Part shown: one piece after another, positions 43,801 to 52,340 of the stretch
How positions within the stretch are numbered: position 1 is the stretch's first letter
How the letters are laid out: each line of letters begins with the position of its first letter
From: Azospirillum brasilense
GTDB lineage: Bacteria > Pseudomonadota > Alphaproteobacteria > Azospirillales > Azospirillaceae
Reading direction: 5' to 3'
NCBI RefSeq assembly: GCF_022023855.1
Contig: NZ_CP059451.1
Span: forward strand, 682,001 to 746,000
Length of the DNA: 64,000 nt
Program-made: the position numbers and the translations under genes
The notes under the pieces: model-generated
What the model was told of the DNA's origin: nothing
The model's input: the letters and a program-made list of their open reading frames with translations, nothing else
Database searches by the model: none

Positions 43801-45191
43801 GGTCGAAGCTGGTTTCCCAGCTCCTCGCCTTCGGCCGCCGCCAGCCCCTCGCCCCCCGCGTGGTCAATCTGGGCCGGCTCGTCCGCGGGCTCGACGAGAT
43901 GCTGCGCCGCGTGCTCGGCGAGGGCGTTGAAATCGAGACCATGATCACGGGCGGGCTGTGGAACACCTTCGCCGACGAGAGCCAGGTCGAGAACGCGCTG
44001 CTCAATCTGGCGATCAACGCCCGCGATGCCATGAACGGGCACGGCCGGCTGACCATCGAGGCCGGCAACGCCTTCCTCGACGATCCCTACGCCGCCCGGC
44101 ACGCCGAGGTGGAGCCGGGCCAATACGTCATGCTGGCGGTAACCGACACCGGCTGCGGCATTCCGCCGGACGTGCTGGATCACGTCTTCGAGCCGTTCTT
44201 CACGACCAAGCCGGAAGGGCAGGGCACCGGCCTCGGCCTGAGCATGGTCTACGGCTTCGTCAAGCAGTCGGGCGGGCACGTCAAGATCTACAGCGAACCC
44301 GGTCAGGGTACCACGGTCCGGGTGTATCTGCCGCGCGCGCATCAGGCGGAAGACGTCGTGACGGTGATCGACAACGGGCCGGAGGCGGGCGGGTCGGAAA
44401 CCGTGCTGGTGGTCGAGGACGACGACGACGTGCGGGCGACCGTGGTCGAGATGATGGCCGATCTGGGCTATCGCGTGCTCAAGGCGCGGGATGCGCAGAG
44501 CGCGCTGGCCATCGTGGAAAGCGGCGTGCCGATCGATCTGCTGTTCACCGACGTCGTCATGCCGGGGCCGCTGCGCAGCCCGGACCTGGCACGCCGTGCG
44601 AAGGAGCGCCTGCCGGGGATCGCGGTCCTGTTCACCTCGGGCTACACCGAGAACGCGATCGTGCATGGCGGGCGGCTCGATCTCGGCGTCGAGCTGCTGA
44701 GCAAGCCCTACACCCGCGAGGCGCTGTCCCGTAAGGTCCGGCATGTCCTGCGCAACCAGCAGCAACGATCCATGGGGCAGGCCGGAAAAAGGGAAGCGAC
44801 TGCGAAGCCGTTCGCCGAACCCGCGCCGGCGACGGCGGACGGCCGTCAGGGCCTGCGCGTGCTTGTGGTGGAGGACGATGCGCTGATCCGCCTCGTCACG
44901 GTGGAGATGCTGACCGGCCTCGGCCACTCGGTCGTCGAGGCGGGCAACGCCGAGGAAGCCTTGTCGATTGCCGAGACCCAGCCCGTCGATGCGCTGCTGA
45001 CCGACATCAGCCTGCCGGGACAATCGGGAGAGCAGCTGGCCGCTGCGCTGCGCAAACGTCACCCGGCCCTGCCGGTCGTGTTCGCATCGGGGGCCGACCG
45101 GGCGCCCGCCGGCGGTGTCCACCTGCCGAAGCCCTACGACGACGCGGCCTTGGCCGAGGCGTTGGACAAGGCGGTGAAGCCGCCCCGCTGA
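40887..45191 (+). CDS. Hybrid sensor histidine kinase with two kinase cores and three receiver domains
   Basis: This is a 1434-residue soluble protein with no membrane segment. Domains in order: PAS-like (about 20-155), GAF-like (about 165-325), HisKA with FFSNISHEFRTPLTL (His near 357), HATPase with NLLSNAFKFT, receiver 1 (about 632-755, LTDIMMPVLDGFGL, K in LVKPFSA), PAS (about 765-885, EARFRNLADHAPVMVWVTEL), second HisKA with GGVAHDFNNLLQ (His near 930), second HATPase (GTGLGLSMVYGF), receiver 2 (about 1170-1287) and receiver 3 (about 1320-1431, LLTDISLPGQSG). It senses a cytoplasmic cue. No partner regulator or output gene is adjacent. Confidence 0.93.
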   Translation: MSNETDVSTAPDFLASGGEMGAQMRAFDWASTVLGPPEDWPLSLKTAVRIMLTSRQPIWIGWGQDLIYLYNDAYKSIIGGKHPWALGRPTSVVWREIWGDIGPMLATAMTGDEGTYVEGQLLVMERNGYPEETYYTFSYSPVPDDDGSPGGIICANSDDTQRIIGERQLTLLRDLAAGTADARTLPEVCERSAQALATNPRDMPFALLYVAEPDGASAALAGSCGIGRGHPAAPETLAVDGTSVWPFTPTLHDPVLVGDLAAKFGADLPPGVWRRPPAQAAAIPIPASGEAGRAGLLVVGLNPFRLFDDGYRRFLGLVAGQIAAAITNVQTYEAERRRAEMLAEIDRAKTVFFSNISHEFRTPLTLMLGPLEEVLQAEPERMPDHRENLKVVHRNGQRLLKLVNALLDFSRIEAGRTQARYEPTDLASYTAELASGFRSACERAGLSLVVDCPPLPGPVHVDRGMWETVVLNLLSNAFKFTFQGAIAVSLRPVGEGAELRVSDSGTGILDSELPRLFERFHRVEGARGRSHEGTGIGLALVQELVKLHGGTIRVESEMDHGSVFIITVPFGTAHLPQERVLSEPTGAAAGLRTQTYVEEALRWLPGSVAASGGAPVALIGAAETVMALETGECPRLLLADDNADMRDYVSRLLHGRYEVEAVPDGQAALVAIRANRPDLVLTDIMMPVLDGFGLLCAIREDADLRDLPVILLSARAGEEASVEGLSAGADDYLVKPFSARELIARVDTALAMVRLRREADNALRESEARFRNLADHAPVMVWVTELDGSCTYLNKSWYEFTGQTPETGLGYGWLDAIHPDDRQAAADVFLAANAKQEAFRLEYRLRRTDGVYRWAIDAAAPRFGAEGGFLGYIGSVIDISERKEIEDAQRRLNDLLEQRIASAIAERERAEAQLRQAQKMDAVGKLTGGVAHDFNNLLQVISGNLQLLTKDVAGNDRAEQRLQNALSGVSRGSKLVSQLLAFGRRQPLAPRVVNLGRLVRGLDEMLRRVLGEGVEIETMITGGLWNTFADESQVENALLNLAINARDAMNGHGRLTIEAGNAFLDDPYAARHAEVEPGQYVMLAVTDTGCGIPPDVLDHVFEPFFTTKPEGQGTGLGLSMVYGFVKQSGGHVKIYSEPGQGTTVRVYLPRAHQAEDVVTVIDNGPEAGGSETVLVVEDDDDVRATVVEMMADLGYRVLKARDAQSALAIVESGVPIDLLFTDVVMPGPLRSPDLARRAKERLPGIAVLFTSGYTENAIVHGGRLDLGVELLSKPYTREALSRKVRHVLRNQQQRSMGQAGKREATAKPFAEPAPATADGRQGLRVLVVEDDALIRLVTVEMLTGLGHSVVEAGNAEEALSIAETQPVDALLTDISLPGQSGEQLAAALRKRHPALPVVFASGADRAPAGGVHLPKPYDDAALAEALDKAVKPPR

Positions 45192-45503
45192 GCGCCCAGT
45201 CCGTCGCCGGCGACTACAGCCGGGCCGAGCCCCGGCGCACCAGCCGGGGGCCGGGCGGTGCAGGACCGGCCCGGCCTCCGGCTCGGTGAGGCGGCGTTCC
45301 AGCATGCTGCGACACCCTGGCCAGCTTGGCCACCTCCACCGCCGTTGCCCGCCTGCGCTCCCTGGTCACCGGTCTTCCCCTGGCTTTGCGCCGCCGTCCG
45401 AGACGCGGCGGAGCGTCGTCAGGGCGAGCCTACACTCGGACGCCCTCCGTCCCGCCATTGCGGACTTGGCGGAGGGCTCGATGAAGGGGGCGGTGGCCTG
45501 CGC
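45192..45503. other. Intergenic stretch between convergent genes
   Basis: These 312 bp between the histidine kinase and the PHP-type hydrolase gene show no supportable gene, RNA or clear terminator. They are GC-rich, with short inverted repeats only. Confidence 0.6.
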
Positions 45504-47858
45504 TCATGGTGTCAGGAACAGGGCCGAGGTCCAGATCCGCGACTGGTCGCGCTGGCGCGCGGTCAGGAACAGCGGGTGCTCGCGGCCCGGGGCGAGGGCG
45601 AGGTCGGCGAGCGGGATGCGCCCGGCGAGGTCGCGGGGCAGCTCCGCCTCGGTGACGCGCTCCACCGTCACCTCCAACTCGGTGCCGGGCAGCACGCGGG
45701 TGACCCGCCCGGCGTCCGCGTCGGCCAGCAGCGCGTCGCCGTCGATGTCCAGCACCGCTTCCGGGGCGTGCGGGTTGGGCGGCGGAGTCAGCGGGTTGCC
45801 GACCTTCACGTAGGTGCCGATGGCGAGCCGCACCTGGATGCGCGCGCCGGCCAGACGCGACAGCGCCAGTTCCACCCCGTCGCTGTCGCCGTGGGTGACG
45901 GTGCGGATGGCGACGGTGGTGGCGTCGCGGCGCCAGCAGCCCTGTTCCGGATGGTCGAAGCCGAAGGGCTCGACCCGCTGCACGGCGGCGCCGGTGACGG
46001 TGATCCCGCCATCCCAATAGGCGCCGCGGTAACGGTCCTTGATGCGGGCGCCGCCCAGCCGCAGGCGGATCTTCGTTTCCGACAGGCCCAGCTCGCGGTG
46101 CAGGTCGCGCTCCCAGACCAGCCGGTCGCCATCGAACAGGCGAAGATTCTCCCACCCGCGGTCACCGAGCAGACGGTAATCCAGCGCGTCGCCCGCGGCG
46201 GTCTGAACCACCTCGCCCATCCAGCGGTCGCCCAGCCGCAGGCAGGCGAAGCTGCGTTCCCCGGTCGTCGCGAAGGTCCGCCGCGCCCGCAGCGCCCGGC
46301 CCACCGACGCGCGGTCCAGCCGGTCGGCGAAGACGCCGGTCAGCCCGCCGCGTGCCCCGAACACCGCGGTCGCCGGCGCCCCGCCGCCGCAGCGCCCCTG
46401 ATGCTCGTCGCTGCTCGCCGAGGCGCCGAGCCGGTAGCCGCGGGCCAGAGCCTCGGCGTAGACCCAGTGGAACTGGCCCCACGCGGACCCGATCTCGATC
46501 AGCCGCTCCAACTCCGGGTGGTGCCAATCGAGGTTGCAGCGCCGCCCGCCGACATGGGGGATCAGCAGATGGCCCTCCGGGTCGTCCTGATACGCGGCGT
46601 AGAGGTCGTCGAGCGGCCAGGCGCCGGGGCGCAGCGCGCCGCGGGTCGACTCGTTCCATTCGAAGGAGCGCACCGGCTGGCCCCGTCCGTCCGCCGGGAA
46701 GCGCGGCGGACCGTCGCGCAGGAAGATCACGTTGTGGTCGCCGCCCGCCGCGGAGTTGCCGCACCATTCCGTGCCGGGGTAGCAGACGAAGCGGTCCGGC
46801 TCGTTGTAGCGGTCGATCAGGCCGACCGCCTCGGTCCAAGCGCGTTCCGTCACATTGAAATCGTTGGCGGTGTAGCCCAGCACGTCCAGCCCGGCGACGT
46901 CGCGCCCGTAGGACAGGTTGTAGGCGGTGTCGTTGGTGCCCACCGTGTCGTTGGAATGGACGTGCAGGTCGGCGTAGACGGCGCGCGGCGCCCCGTCCTC
47001 GGCGGTGACGAAGGCTTCGGCGGGGGCGAGGCCCGGCGCCGTCGCGGCGATCCGCCATTCCCCGGCACCGAGGTCGAGCGCCTCGCGCCGGACCAGCCAG
47101 CCGTTCGCCTGGGGATCGGGGGCCAGCGCGACCGTCCGTGCGCTTTCGCCCTTCGGCCCGGTGACGGTCAAGGTAGCGTCCAGCGTGGTGTCGAGGCAGC
47201 AGTTGCCCCAGGCGTCGTCGGCGCGCAGCAGCAGCGACGCCGGACCGGGGGCGATCAGACGCGGCGCGACCAGCCGCAGGGCGGCGGGAACGCCCGGCAC
47301 GATGTCGATCACGCAGTCGCCCGGCACCTCCGCGTATTTCTGGCTGCCCAGCGGGTCGATGAAGACGCGGAAGCGGAAACCCTGCTCAACGAAGGTCTGC
47401 ACCCGCGTGCCCGGCCCGCCCTGGCGCCGGTCGCCCAGCCGGATCACGATGCGGTCGCCGGGGTTCAGGTAGCCGTCGATCACGTCGATGACGATGGCCT
47501 TCTGGTAGGGCCGCTCGTGCCCCTTCTGGTCGAAGCGCACCTTCAGCGCCTGCACGGTCGCCGGGCTCTGCCCCGGCACCAGCGGTCCCGCCTCATACTC
47601 GGCGGAGACGAAGTTGGCCGCCGTCGGGTCGCTGGTCTGGAACAGCGCCCAGTCCGAATAGAACTTCATCGCCAGCTTGATCCCGGCCCCGTCGGCGAGG
47701 CCCGACCCGCCGACCTCGTAGACCAGCGTCACCTCGGTCCACTCGCCGGCCACCAGCCGCCGGTGGGAGCAGGTCGTGGCGCCGAGGAAGGGACGGGCCT
47801 TGTTCCGCTCGTAAAGGCCGGCGGGGGCGATGTGGCCGGCGGGGACGGGATCGCTCAT
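45504..47858 (-). CDS. Large PHP-type (DUF3604-like) metallohydrolase
   Basis: This 784-residue cytoplasmic protein has two beta-rich regions (residues about 1-290) before a PHP-type metal site. The site shows YADLHVHSNDT near residue 298, YPGTEWCGNSAAGGDHNVIF near 365, IPHVGGRRCNLDWHHPELER near 440 and SASSDEHQG near 484. A further beta region (about 560-784) follows. PHP enzymes hydrolyse phosphoesters; DUF3604 relatives are long and poorly known. No signal peptide is seen. It is divergent from a GntR/HutC regulator, so it is probably induced by a specific metabolite. Confidence 0.78.
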   Translation of the reverse strand: MSDPVPAGHIAPAGLYERNKARPFLGATTCSHRRLVAGEWTEVTLVYEVGGSGLADGAGIKLAMKFYSDWALFQTSDPTAANFVSAEYEAGPLVPGQSPATVQALKVRFDQKGHERPYQKAIVIDVIDGYLNPGDRIVIRLGDRRQGGPGTRVQTFVEQGFRFRVFIDPLGSQKYAEVPGDCVIDIVPGVPAALRLVAPRLIAPGPASLLLRADDAWGNCCLDTTLDATLTVTGPKGESARTVALAPDPQANGWLVRREALDLGAGEWRIAATAPGLAPAEAFVTAEDGAPRAVYADLHVHSNDTVGTNDTAYNLSYGRDVAGLDVLGYTANDFNVTERAWTEAVGLIDRYNEPDRFVCYPGTEWCGNSAAGGDHNVIFLRDGPPRFPADGRGQPVRSFEWNESTRGALRPGAWPLDDLYAAYQDDPEGHLLIPHVGGRRCNLDWHHPELERLIEIGSAWGQFHWVYAEALARGYRLGASASSDEHQGRCGGGAPATAVFGARGGLTGVFADRLDRASVGRALRARRTFATTGERSFACLRLGDRWMGEVVQTAAGDALDYRLLGDRGWENLRLFDGDRLVWERDLHRELGLSETKIRLRLGGARIKDRYRGAYWDGGITVTGAAVQRVEPFGFDHPEQGCWRRDATTVAIRTVTHGDSDGVELALSRLAGARIQVRLAIGTYVKVGNPLTPPPNPHAPEAVLDIDGDALLADADAGRVTRVLPGTELEVTVERVTEAELPRDLAGRIPLADLALAPGREHPLFLTARQRDQSRIWTSALFLTP

Positions 47859-47906
47859 GGGACGGGACCTCGGGCAAGGGGGGCGGCGCGCCGCGACGGC
47901 TAATAC

Positions 47907-47933
47907 ATTGCATAACAAGTTTGATGATACAAT
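47907..47933. promoter_or_regulatory. GntR-type operator between PHP gene and regulator
   Basis: ATTGCAT (47907-47913) and ATACAAT (47927-47933) form a dyad with one mismatch in the only AT-rich patch between the divergent genes, 49 bp before the PHP-hydrolase start. It is a likely binding site for the GntR protein at 48065. Confidence 0.5.
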
Positions 47934-48064
47934 ATAAGACATGTGTGGTGCGCCACCGGATGACGACGTGCTTGGGGAGGATCGGCGCGCTTGAGCCGGC
48001 CGGACTCCGGTGGCATCAAGGCGCGGACACGATCACCACGGGCGGGGAGGGGACGGTGGCCCCG

Positions 48065-48790
48065 ATGCGGGACAGTTTGGTGCGGGAGAACGCGACGGCC
48101 CTCTACCGGCAGATCGCCGACCGCCTGCGCGAGGAGATCGCCGCGGGCCGGTTCGAGCCGTCGGGGCGCCTGCCCAGCGAGAGCGAGATCGGCATCCGCT
48201 TCGCGGTCAGCCGGGTGACAGTCCGACTCGCGCTCGACCGGCTGGAGACGGAGGGGCTGATCGAGCGGCGGAAGGGCAAGGGCACCTTCACGGTGGGCAA
48301 GCGTGTCCGCCATCCGCTAGACCGGCTGCGCAGCTTCCATGAATCCCTGCGCCTCCAGGGGCTGAACGCCAGCATGCGCCACCTGTCGGCCGGGATGACC
48401 GCCACGCCGCCGGACCTGACGGGCCAGTTCGGCCCCAGTTGCCTGGAGGTGCGCCGCCTGCATCTGGTGGATGGGGAGCCGGTGGCGCTGGGGCGCAGCC
48501 TGCTGTCGGCGGAACTGGCCGGCGTCGATTGGGCGGCGGCGGGAGAGAAGCCGGTCTACGCCATCCTGAGGGAGGTCACCGGACAGCCGGTGGTCGGCGC
48601 CGATGTCGAGGTCAAGGCTGAGGCCGCGGGTGCGGCGGTCGCCGAACCGCTCGGCGGGGCGGCGGGGATGCCAGTGCTGGTGATGATCCGGCGATCCTTC
48701 TTCGCGGACGGCGCCTGCGCCGACCACGCCGTATTCCACGTCCGTCCGGAGCGCTACAGCTTCGTGCTGTCCCACCGCTGGGAAGGGTGA
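48065..48790 (+). CDS. GntR/HutC-family regulator
   Basis: This 241-residue protein has an N-terminal GntR winged HTH (ALYRQIADRLREEIAAGRFE, LPSESEIGIRFAVSRVTVRL) and a C-terminal UTRA ligand domain (HPLDRLRSFHESLRLQGLNA; EVRRLHLVDGEPVALGRSLL). The HutC group includes repressors for histidine, phosphonate and sugar use. It is divergent from the PHP-type hydrolase and probably controls it. Confidence 0.88.
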   Translation: MRDSLVRENATALYRQIADRLREEIAAGRFEPSGRLPSESEIGIRFAVSRVTVRLALDRLETEGLIERRKGKGTFTVGKRVRHPLDRLRSFHESLRLQGLNASMRHLSAGMTATPPDLTGQFGPSCLEVRRLHLVDGEPVALGRSLLSAELAGVDWAAAGEKPVYAILREVTGQPVVGADVEVKAEAAGAAVAEPLGGAAGMPVLVMIRRSFFADGACADHAVFHVRPERYSFVLSHRWEG

Positions 48791-48819
48791 GGCGGCCGCT
48801 GCATCACCGGCCTGAAAAC

Positions 48820-48840
48820 GATAATGAGAATTCTTCGCAT
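48820..48840. promoter_or_regulatory. Fur-like box upstream of the iron-release operon
   Basis: The GATAATGAGAATTC core at 48820, running on to TTCGCAT, resembles the GATAATGATAATCATTATC Fur consensus. It ends about 70 bp before the first gene of the PepSY-ABC operon and shares TTCGCAT with the palindrome at 11315. Confidence 0.65.
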
Positions 48841-48911
48841 TTGGGGGTGAGGCGGGAGGCGTGCCCGTTCGTCTGAGCAGAAGGACCGGTGGTTCCTTCG
48901 GAGAGGACGAG

Positions 48912-50060
48912 ATGAGCGTTGGCAAGTCGCGCACGCGGCTGTGGTTCCTGTGGCACTCCTGGTTGGCGATGCCCCTCTGGGCATTCCTGTTCTTTGTCAG
49001 CCTGACCGGAACCATCGCCGTGGTCAGCACCGAGATCATGTGGCTGGTCAACCCGGCCATGCGGGCGTCGGGGGCCGGAGAGCCGCTGCCGGCCAGCGCG
49101 CTGATCGCCGCCGCCGAGGCTGCGGCGCCGGGCGGGCGGGTGAGTTCGCTGAGCTGGGGCGGCTCGCACATGGCGGTCAGCGCCCGCATGGCGATGCCCG
49201 ACGGAACCTCCACCACCGCCTGGGTGAATCCGGTCAGCGGGGCGGTGCAGGGAGTGTCCACCGGCAACTCGTTCCAGAGCTTCTTCCGCGCGCTGCACGG
49301 CTGGCTCATGACCTTCCCCGTGGGCTGGTATCTCGTGACCTTGCTGGCCATTCCGCTCGTCGGGTCGCTGGTCACCGGGCTGGTGGTCTACAAGCGGTTC
49401 TGGAAGTCCTTCTACCAGCCGCGCATCCGCTGGCGGCAGACGCCGCGCGTGATGTGGGGCGACCTGCACCGCGTCGCCGGCACATGGTCGATCTGGTTCA
49501 TCGCGGTCATCGCGGTCACCAGCCTGTGGTTCCTGATCTACATGATGCTGTTCCATCTCGGGATGGGGCTGGGCGGCGGTAAGGCGCCGGTGCTGCTGGC
49601 CCGCGACCAGATCCCGGTGACCGCGACCGCGCCGAGGCCGGACGTCGATGCCATCATGGCCAGCGCCAAGGCGGCCCTGCCGGACATGCGGCTGCGCTAC
49701 CTGTGGCTGCCCGGCACCGCCTACGACCCGGCGACGGTGGCGGGGTCCAGCGGGCAGGTGCCGCTGCTGCCCGACTATGTCCGGGTGAATCCCTTCACCG
49801 CCGAGGTGATCATCATCGAGGGCGGGATGGAGGCGGCCTCCGGCATCGAGCTGACCCGCACCATCATGCGCGCCCTGCACACCGGCGATTTCGGCGGCCT
49901 TCCGGTCAAGCTGGTGTGGTTCGCCTTCGGCCTGCTGATGACCACGCTGGTCTTCAGCGGCATGCTGATCTGGATGAAGCGGACCGCCCGCGCCACGGTC
50001 GAGGCGGTGCGCGACGTCCGGCGCGGGTCCCGGTTGGCGGAGGGCTCGTCCAATGCGTAG
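48912..50060 (+). CDS. PepSY-associated membrane reductase, FpvG-like
   Basis: This 382-residue inner-membrane protein has four PepSY-type helices: FLWHSWLAMPLWAFLFFVSL near the start, ALHGWLMTFPVGWYLVTLLA near 125, DLHRVAGTWSIWFIAVIAVT near 190 and KLVWFAFGLLMTTLVFSGML near the end, each with histidines or tryptophans suited to haem. In Pseudomonas, FpvG-type PepSY proteins reduce iron bound to siderophore. It heads the eight-gene operon behind a Fur-like site. The start has GGAGAGGACG upstream. Its end overlaps the next gene by 8 bases. Confidence 0.88.
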   Translation: MSVGKSRTRLWFLWHSWLAMPLWAFLFFVSLTGTIAVVSTEIMWLVNPAMRASGAGEPLPASALIAAAEAAAPGGRVSSLSWGGSHMAVSARMAMPDGTSTTAWVNPVSGAVQGVSTGNSFQSFFRALHGWLMTFPVGWYLVTLLAIPLVGSLVTGLVVYKRFWKSFYQPRIRWRQTPRVMWGDLHRVAGTWSIWFIAVIAVTSLWFLIYMMLFHLGMGLGGGKAPVLLARDQIPVTATAPRPDVDAIMASAKAALPDMRLRYLWLPGTAYDPATVAGSSGQVPLLPDYVRVNPFTAEVIIIEGGMEAASGIELTRTIMRALHTGDFGGLPVKLVWFAFGLLMTTLVFSGMLIWMKRTARATVEAVRDVRRGSRLAEGSSNA

Positions 50061-50511
50061 TTATTGGCGGCGCGGCAAGTTCCATCTCAGCGCCCTGATG
50101 ATGCTGGTGCCGCTGCCCTTCCTCCCCGACTATTTCAGCCCGAAACCGATCTTCGTGCCGCCCGAGATCCGCCGGGACATCGCCGTCGGCCCCTTTCCGG
50201 TCACGCTGGCGACCTACGACGAGGCGCCCGCCCGCATGCCGACGGGCGAGCGGATGAAGGAATACCGCATCCACATCCGTCCCGCCGACATCGACCATGT
50301 GCGCGGCGTCTTCCTGCGCGTCGGCAAGCCGCGCAGCCTGCGCACCGCGGGCGCGCTCGCCTTCGGCAACCCTTATGAGCGGGAGGCCGACGTGACCGTT
50401 CCGGACGAACTGGCCGGCACGGAGGAGCTGTGGGTGACCATGGAGGATTGGAGCGGCGGGGTGCATCAGGCATCCCTGCCGCTGGGCGAGATTTTCGGAG
50501 GAAAGCGATGA
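50053..50511 (+). CDS. Small envelope protein, FpvH-position
   Basis: This 152-residue protein has an N-terminal membrane anchor (FHLSALMMLVPLPFLPDYFS) and a soluble part with a beta-rich look (IHIRPADIDHVRGVFLRVGK, VPDELAGTEELWVTMEDWSG). I know no family for it by sequence alone. It is placed second, exactly where FpvH lies in the Pseudomonas fpvGHJK order, and overlaps both neighbours by a few bases. A periplasm-facing helper of the PepSY reductase is the likely role. Confidence 0.7.
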   Translation: MRSYWRRGKFHLSALMMLVPLPFLPDYFSPKPIFVPPEIRRDIAVGPFPVTLATYDEAPARMPTGERMKEYRIHIRPADIDHVRGVFLRVGKPRSLRTAGALAFGNPYEREADVTVPDELAGTEELWVTMEDWSGGVHQASLPLGEIFGGKR

Positions 50512-50825
50512 AAACCCACCGCCTGTTCGCCCTGGCGGGGCTGTTCGCCCTGTGTGCCGCCGGTGCGGCGGAGGCCCATTACCCGATCTGCGAATGCCGG
50601 ATGGTGGAGGGTGAGACCGTGCAATGCACCGGCGGCTTCTCCGACGGGTCGAAGGCGCCCGGCGTGGTGCTGGACGTCATCGCCTACGACGAGCAGGTGC
50701 TGGTCAAGGGCAAGTTGGGGCCGGATTCCACGCTGTCCTTCCAGCGCCCCGCGCAGGACTTCTACGTCCTGTTCGACGCCGGGCCCGGCCACACGGTCGA
50801 GATCGAGCACACGGCGATCAAGTAG
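50508..50825 (+). CDS. Small secreted protein with Cys pair, FpvJ-position
   Basis: This 105-residue protein has a clear signal peptide (LFALAGLFALCAAGAAEAHY) and a mature part of about 82 residues starting HYPICECRMVEGETVQCTGG, with three cysteines and a His near the new N-terminus, then a beta-sandwich-like stretch. The Cys/His cluster could bind metal. Its position is third in the operon, as FpvJ. It overlaps the previous gene by four bases. Confidence 0.72.
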   Translation: MKTHRLFALAGLFALCAAGAAEAHYPICECRMVEGETVQCTGGFSDGSKAPGVVLDVIAYDEQVLVKGKLGPDSTLSFQRPAQDFYVLFDAGPGHTVEIEHTAIK

Positions 50826-50847
50826 CGTCCTCAGCGAAGCCGGAACC

Positions 50848-51411
50848 ATGCATCGTCAGATCGTCCGCCGCGCCGGGGCCGAGCGCGAGACCCTATGGGT
50901 CCTGCTGGCCGCCGGCGCCATTCTCGCGTCCGCCACCCTGGCGGTCGGGCTGCGCGCCGCTCCGGACGCGGAAGCCCCGCTGGCCGCCCACCTCATCGAC
51001 TCCCGCACCGGCCTGACCGCGGCCGAGCAAGGCCTCTACGCCGACCTGAAGGCGGCGGGCGAGGAGATCGCCGCCTTGCGGGAGGCGCAGGGCCGGGCGC
51101 CGACGCCGGAGGAGTTGGCCGCCGAGGCCCTGCCGCCCTTCGCCGCCGACCCCAGCGCGGCGGCGCGCGGCGGGCACGCCTGGACTCTTGCCGGGACCGG
51201 CGACGAGACCGGCGATGGGATCGCCTATGCCGGCGTCTCCGCCGCGCCGGAGCTGGCCGGGTCCCTGGTACTGCGGCTGGACGGCCATGGCGCCGCCATC
51301 TGGCTGAAGCGCGCCGCCGAAGTCCCGCCCGCCCCGCCGGAGGACACGGCCCTGACCGCCGCCGGCTGGAAGCGGATCGTCTCCACCTTCACCGCCGGGG
51401 TGACCCGATGA
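50848..51411 (+). CDS. Single-pass membrane protein (DUF6162-like), FpvK-position
   Basis: This 187-residue protein has one N-terminal membrane helix (ETLWVLLAAGAILASATLAV) and a periplasmic part (DSRTGLTAAEQGLYADLKAA, EEIAALREAQGRAPTPEELA). I believe it belongs to DUF6162, a group found beside metal ABC transporters, but only from memory. It is fourth in the operon, where fpvK stands in Pseudomonas. The stop overlaps the next start (ATGA). Confidence 0.65.
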   Translation: MHRQIVRRAGAERETLWVLLAAGAILASATLAVGLRAAPDAEAPLAAHLIDSRTGLTAAEQGLYADLKAAGEEIAALREAQGRAPTPEELAAEALPPFAADPSAAARGGHAWTLAGTGDETGDGIAYAGVSAAPELAGSLVLRLDGHGAAIWLKRAAEVPPAPPEDTALTAAGWKRIVSTFTAGVTR

Positions 51412-52340
51412 GCCTCTTTTCCAACCGCCGGCCGAACCGCCGCTTGATCCTGGCCGGCGCCCTGGCCGCTGCGGCCATGCCCGTTTGCGCCGTCGCGGCT
51501 CCCGCCGGGCGTCGCCGCTTCGGCGTCACCCTGCACCCCTACTATTCCTACGTCGCCAACATCGTCGGCGATGCGGCCGAGGTGGTGCCGATCATCCCCG
51601 CCGGCTTCAACCCGCACGCCTACGAACCGCGCCCGGAGGACATCCAGCGCATCGGCGGGCTGGACGCCATCGTCCTGAACGGCATCGGTCACGACGATTT
51701 CGCCGGGCGGATGATCGCCGCTTCGGCGAAGCCGTCGCTGCCGGTGGTCGAATCCAACGCCGACGTGCCGCTTCTGCCCGCCGCGGGAATGGCGGCGCGG
51801 GCGGCGGGGAAGGTGGTCAACCCGCACAGCTTCCTGTCGATCACCAATTCGGTCCTCCAGGTCGCGACCATCGCGCGCGAGCTGGGGCGGCTCGACCCGG
51901 CCAACGCCGCCACCTACGCCGCCAACGCCCGCGCCTATTCCCGCCGCCTGCGCCAGTTGCGGGCCGACGCGCTGGCGAAGCTGGCGACGGCGGGCACCGC
52001 CAGCCTGCGCGTCGCCACCATCCACGGCGCGTACGACTATCTGCTGCGCGAGTTCGGGCTGGAGGTCTCCGCCGTCGTCGAGCCCGCCCACGGCATCGAG
52101 CCCAGCCCGGCCCAGCTCGCCGAGACCATCGCGACGATGCGCAAGCTCGACGTGCAGGTGATCTTCTCGGAGCTGAACTTCCCCAGCGCCTATGTCGAGA
52201 CGATCCGGCGCGAGACCGGCATCCGGCTCTACGCCTTCTCGCACATCTCGCACGGAGATTACGCGGCGGACCTGTTCGAGCGTGAGATGGCCCGGAACCT
52301 CGACACGCTGGTGCTGGCGATGGCCGAGGCGGCGCCGTGA
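51408..52340 (+). CDS. Metal/iron-siderophore ABC substrate-binding protein, FpvC/ZnuA-like
   Basis: This 310-residue protein has a twin-arginine-like signal (NRRPNRRLILAGALAAAAMP). The mature part is cluster A-I metal-binding type (GVTLHPYYSYVANIVGDAAE, VVPIIPAGFNPHAYEPRPED, KVVNPHSFLSITNSVLQ, HGAYDYLLREFGLEVSAVVE). His residues at the usual ligand places are visible. In an FpvC role it would take iron from the periplasmic siderophore. It overlaps the ATPase gene by four bases. Confidence 0.88.
   Translation: MSLFSNRRPNRRLILAGALAAAAMPVCAVAAPAGRRRFGVTLHPYYSYVANIVGDAAEVVPIIPAGFNPHAYEPRPEDIQRIGGLDAIVLNGIGHDDFAGRMIAASAKPSLPVVESNADVPLLPAAGMAARAAGKVVNPHSFLSITNSVLQVATIARELGRLDPANAATYAANARAYSRRLRQLRADALAKLATAGTASLRVATIHGAYDYLLREFGLEVSAVVEPAHGIEPSPAQLAETIATMRKLDVQVIFSELNFPSAYVETIRRETGIRLYAFSHISHGDYAADLFEREMARNLDTLVLAMAEAAP

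Noticed and set aside
42114..45305. A 1063-codon open frame opposite the histidine kinase
   Set aside because: It is an antisense shadow of a kinase with all domains intact; composition is unnatural and no motif is present.
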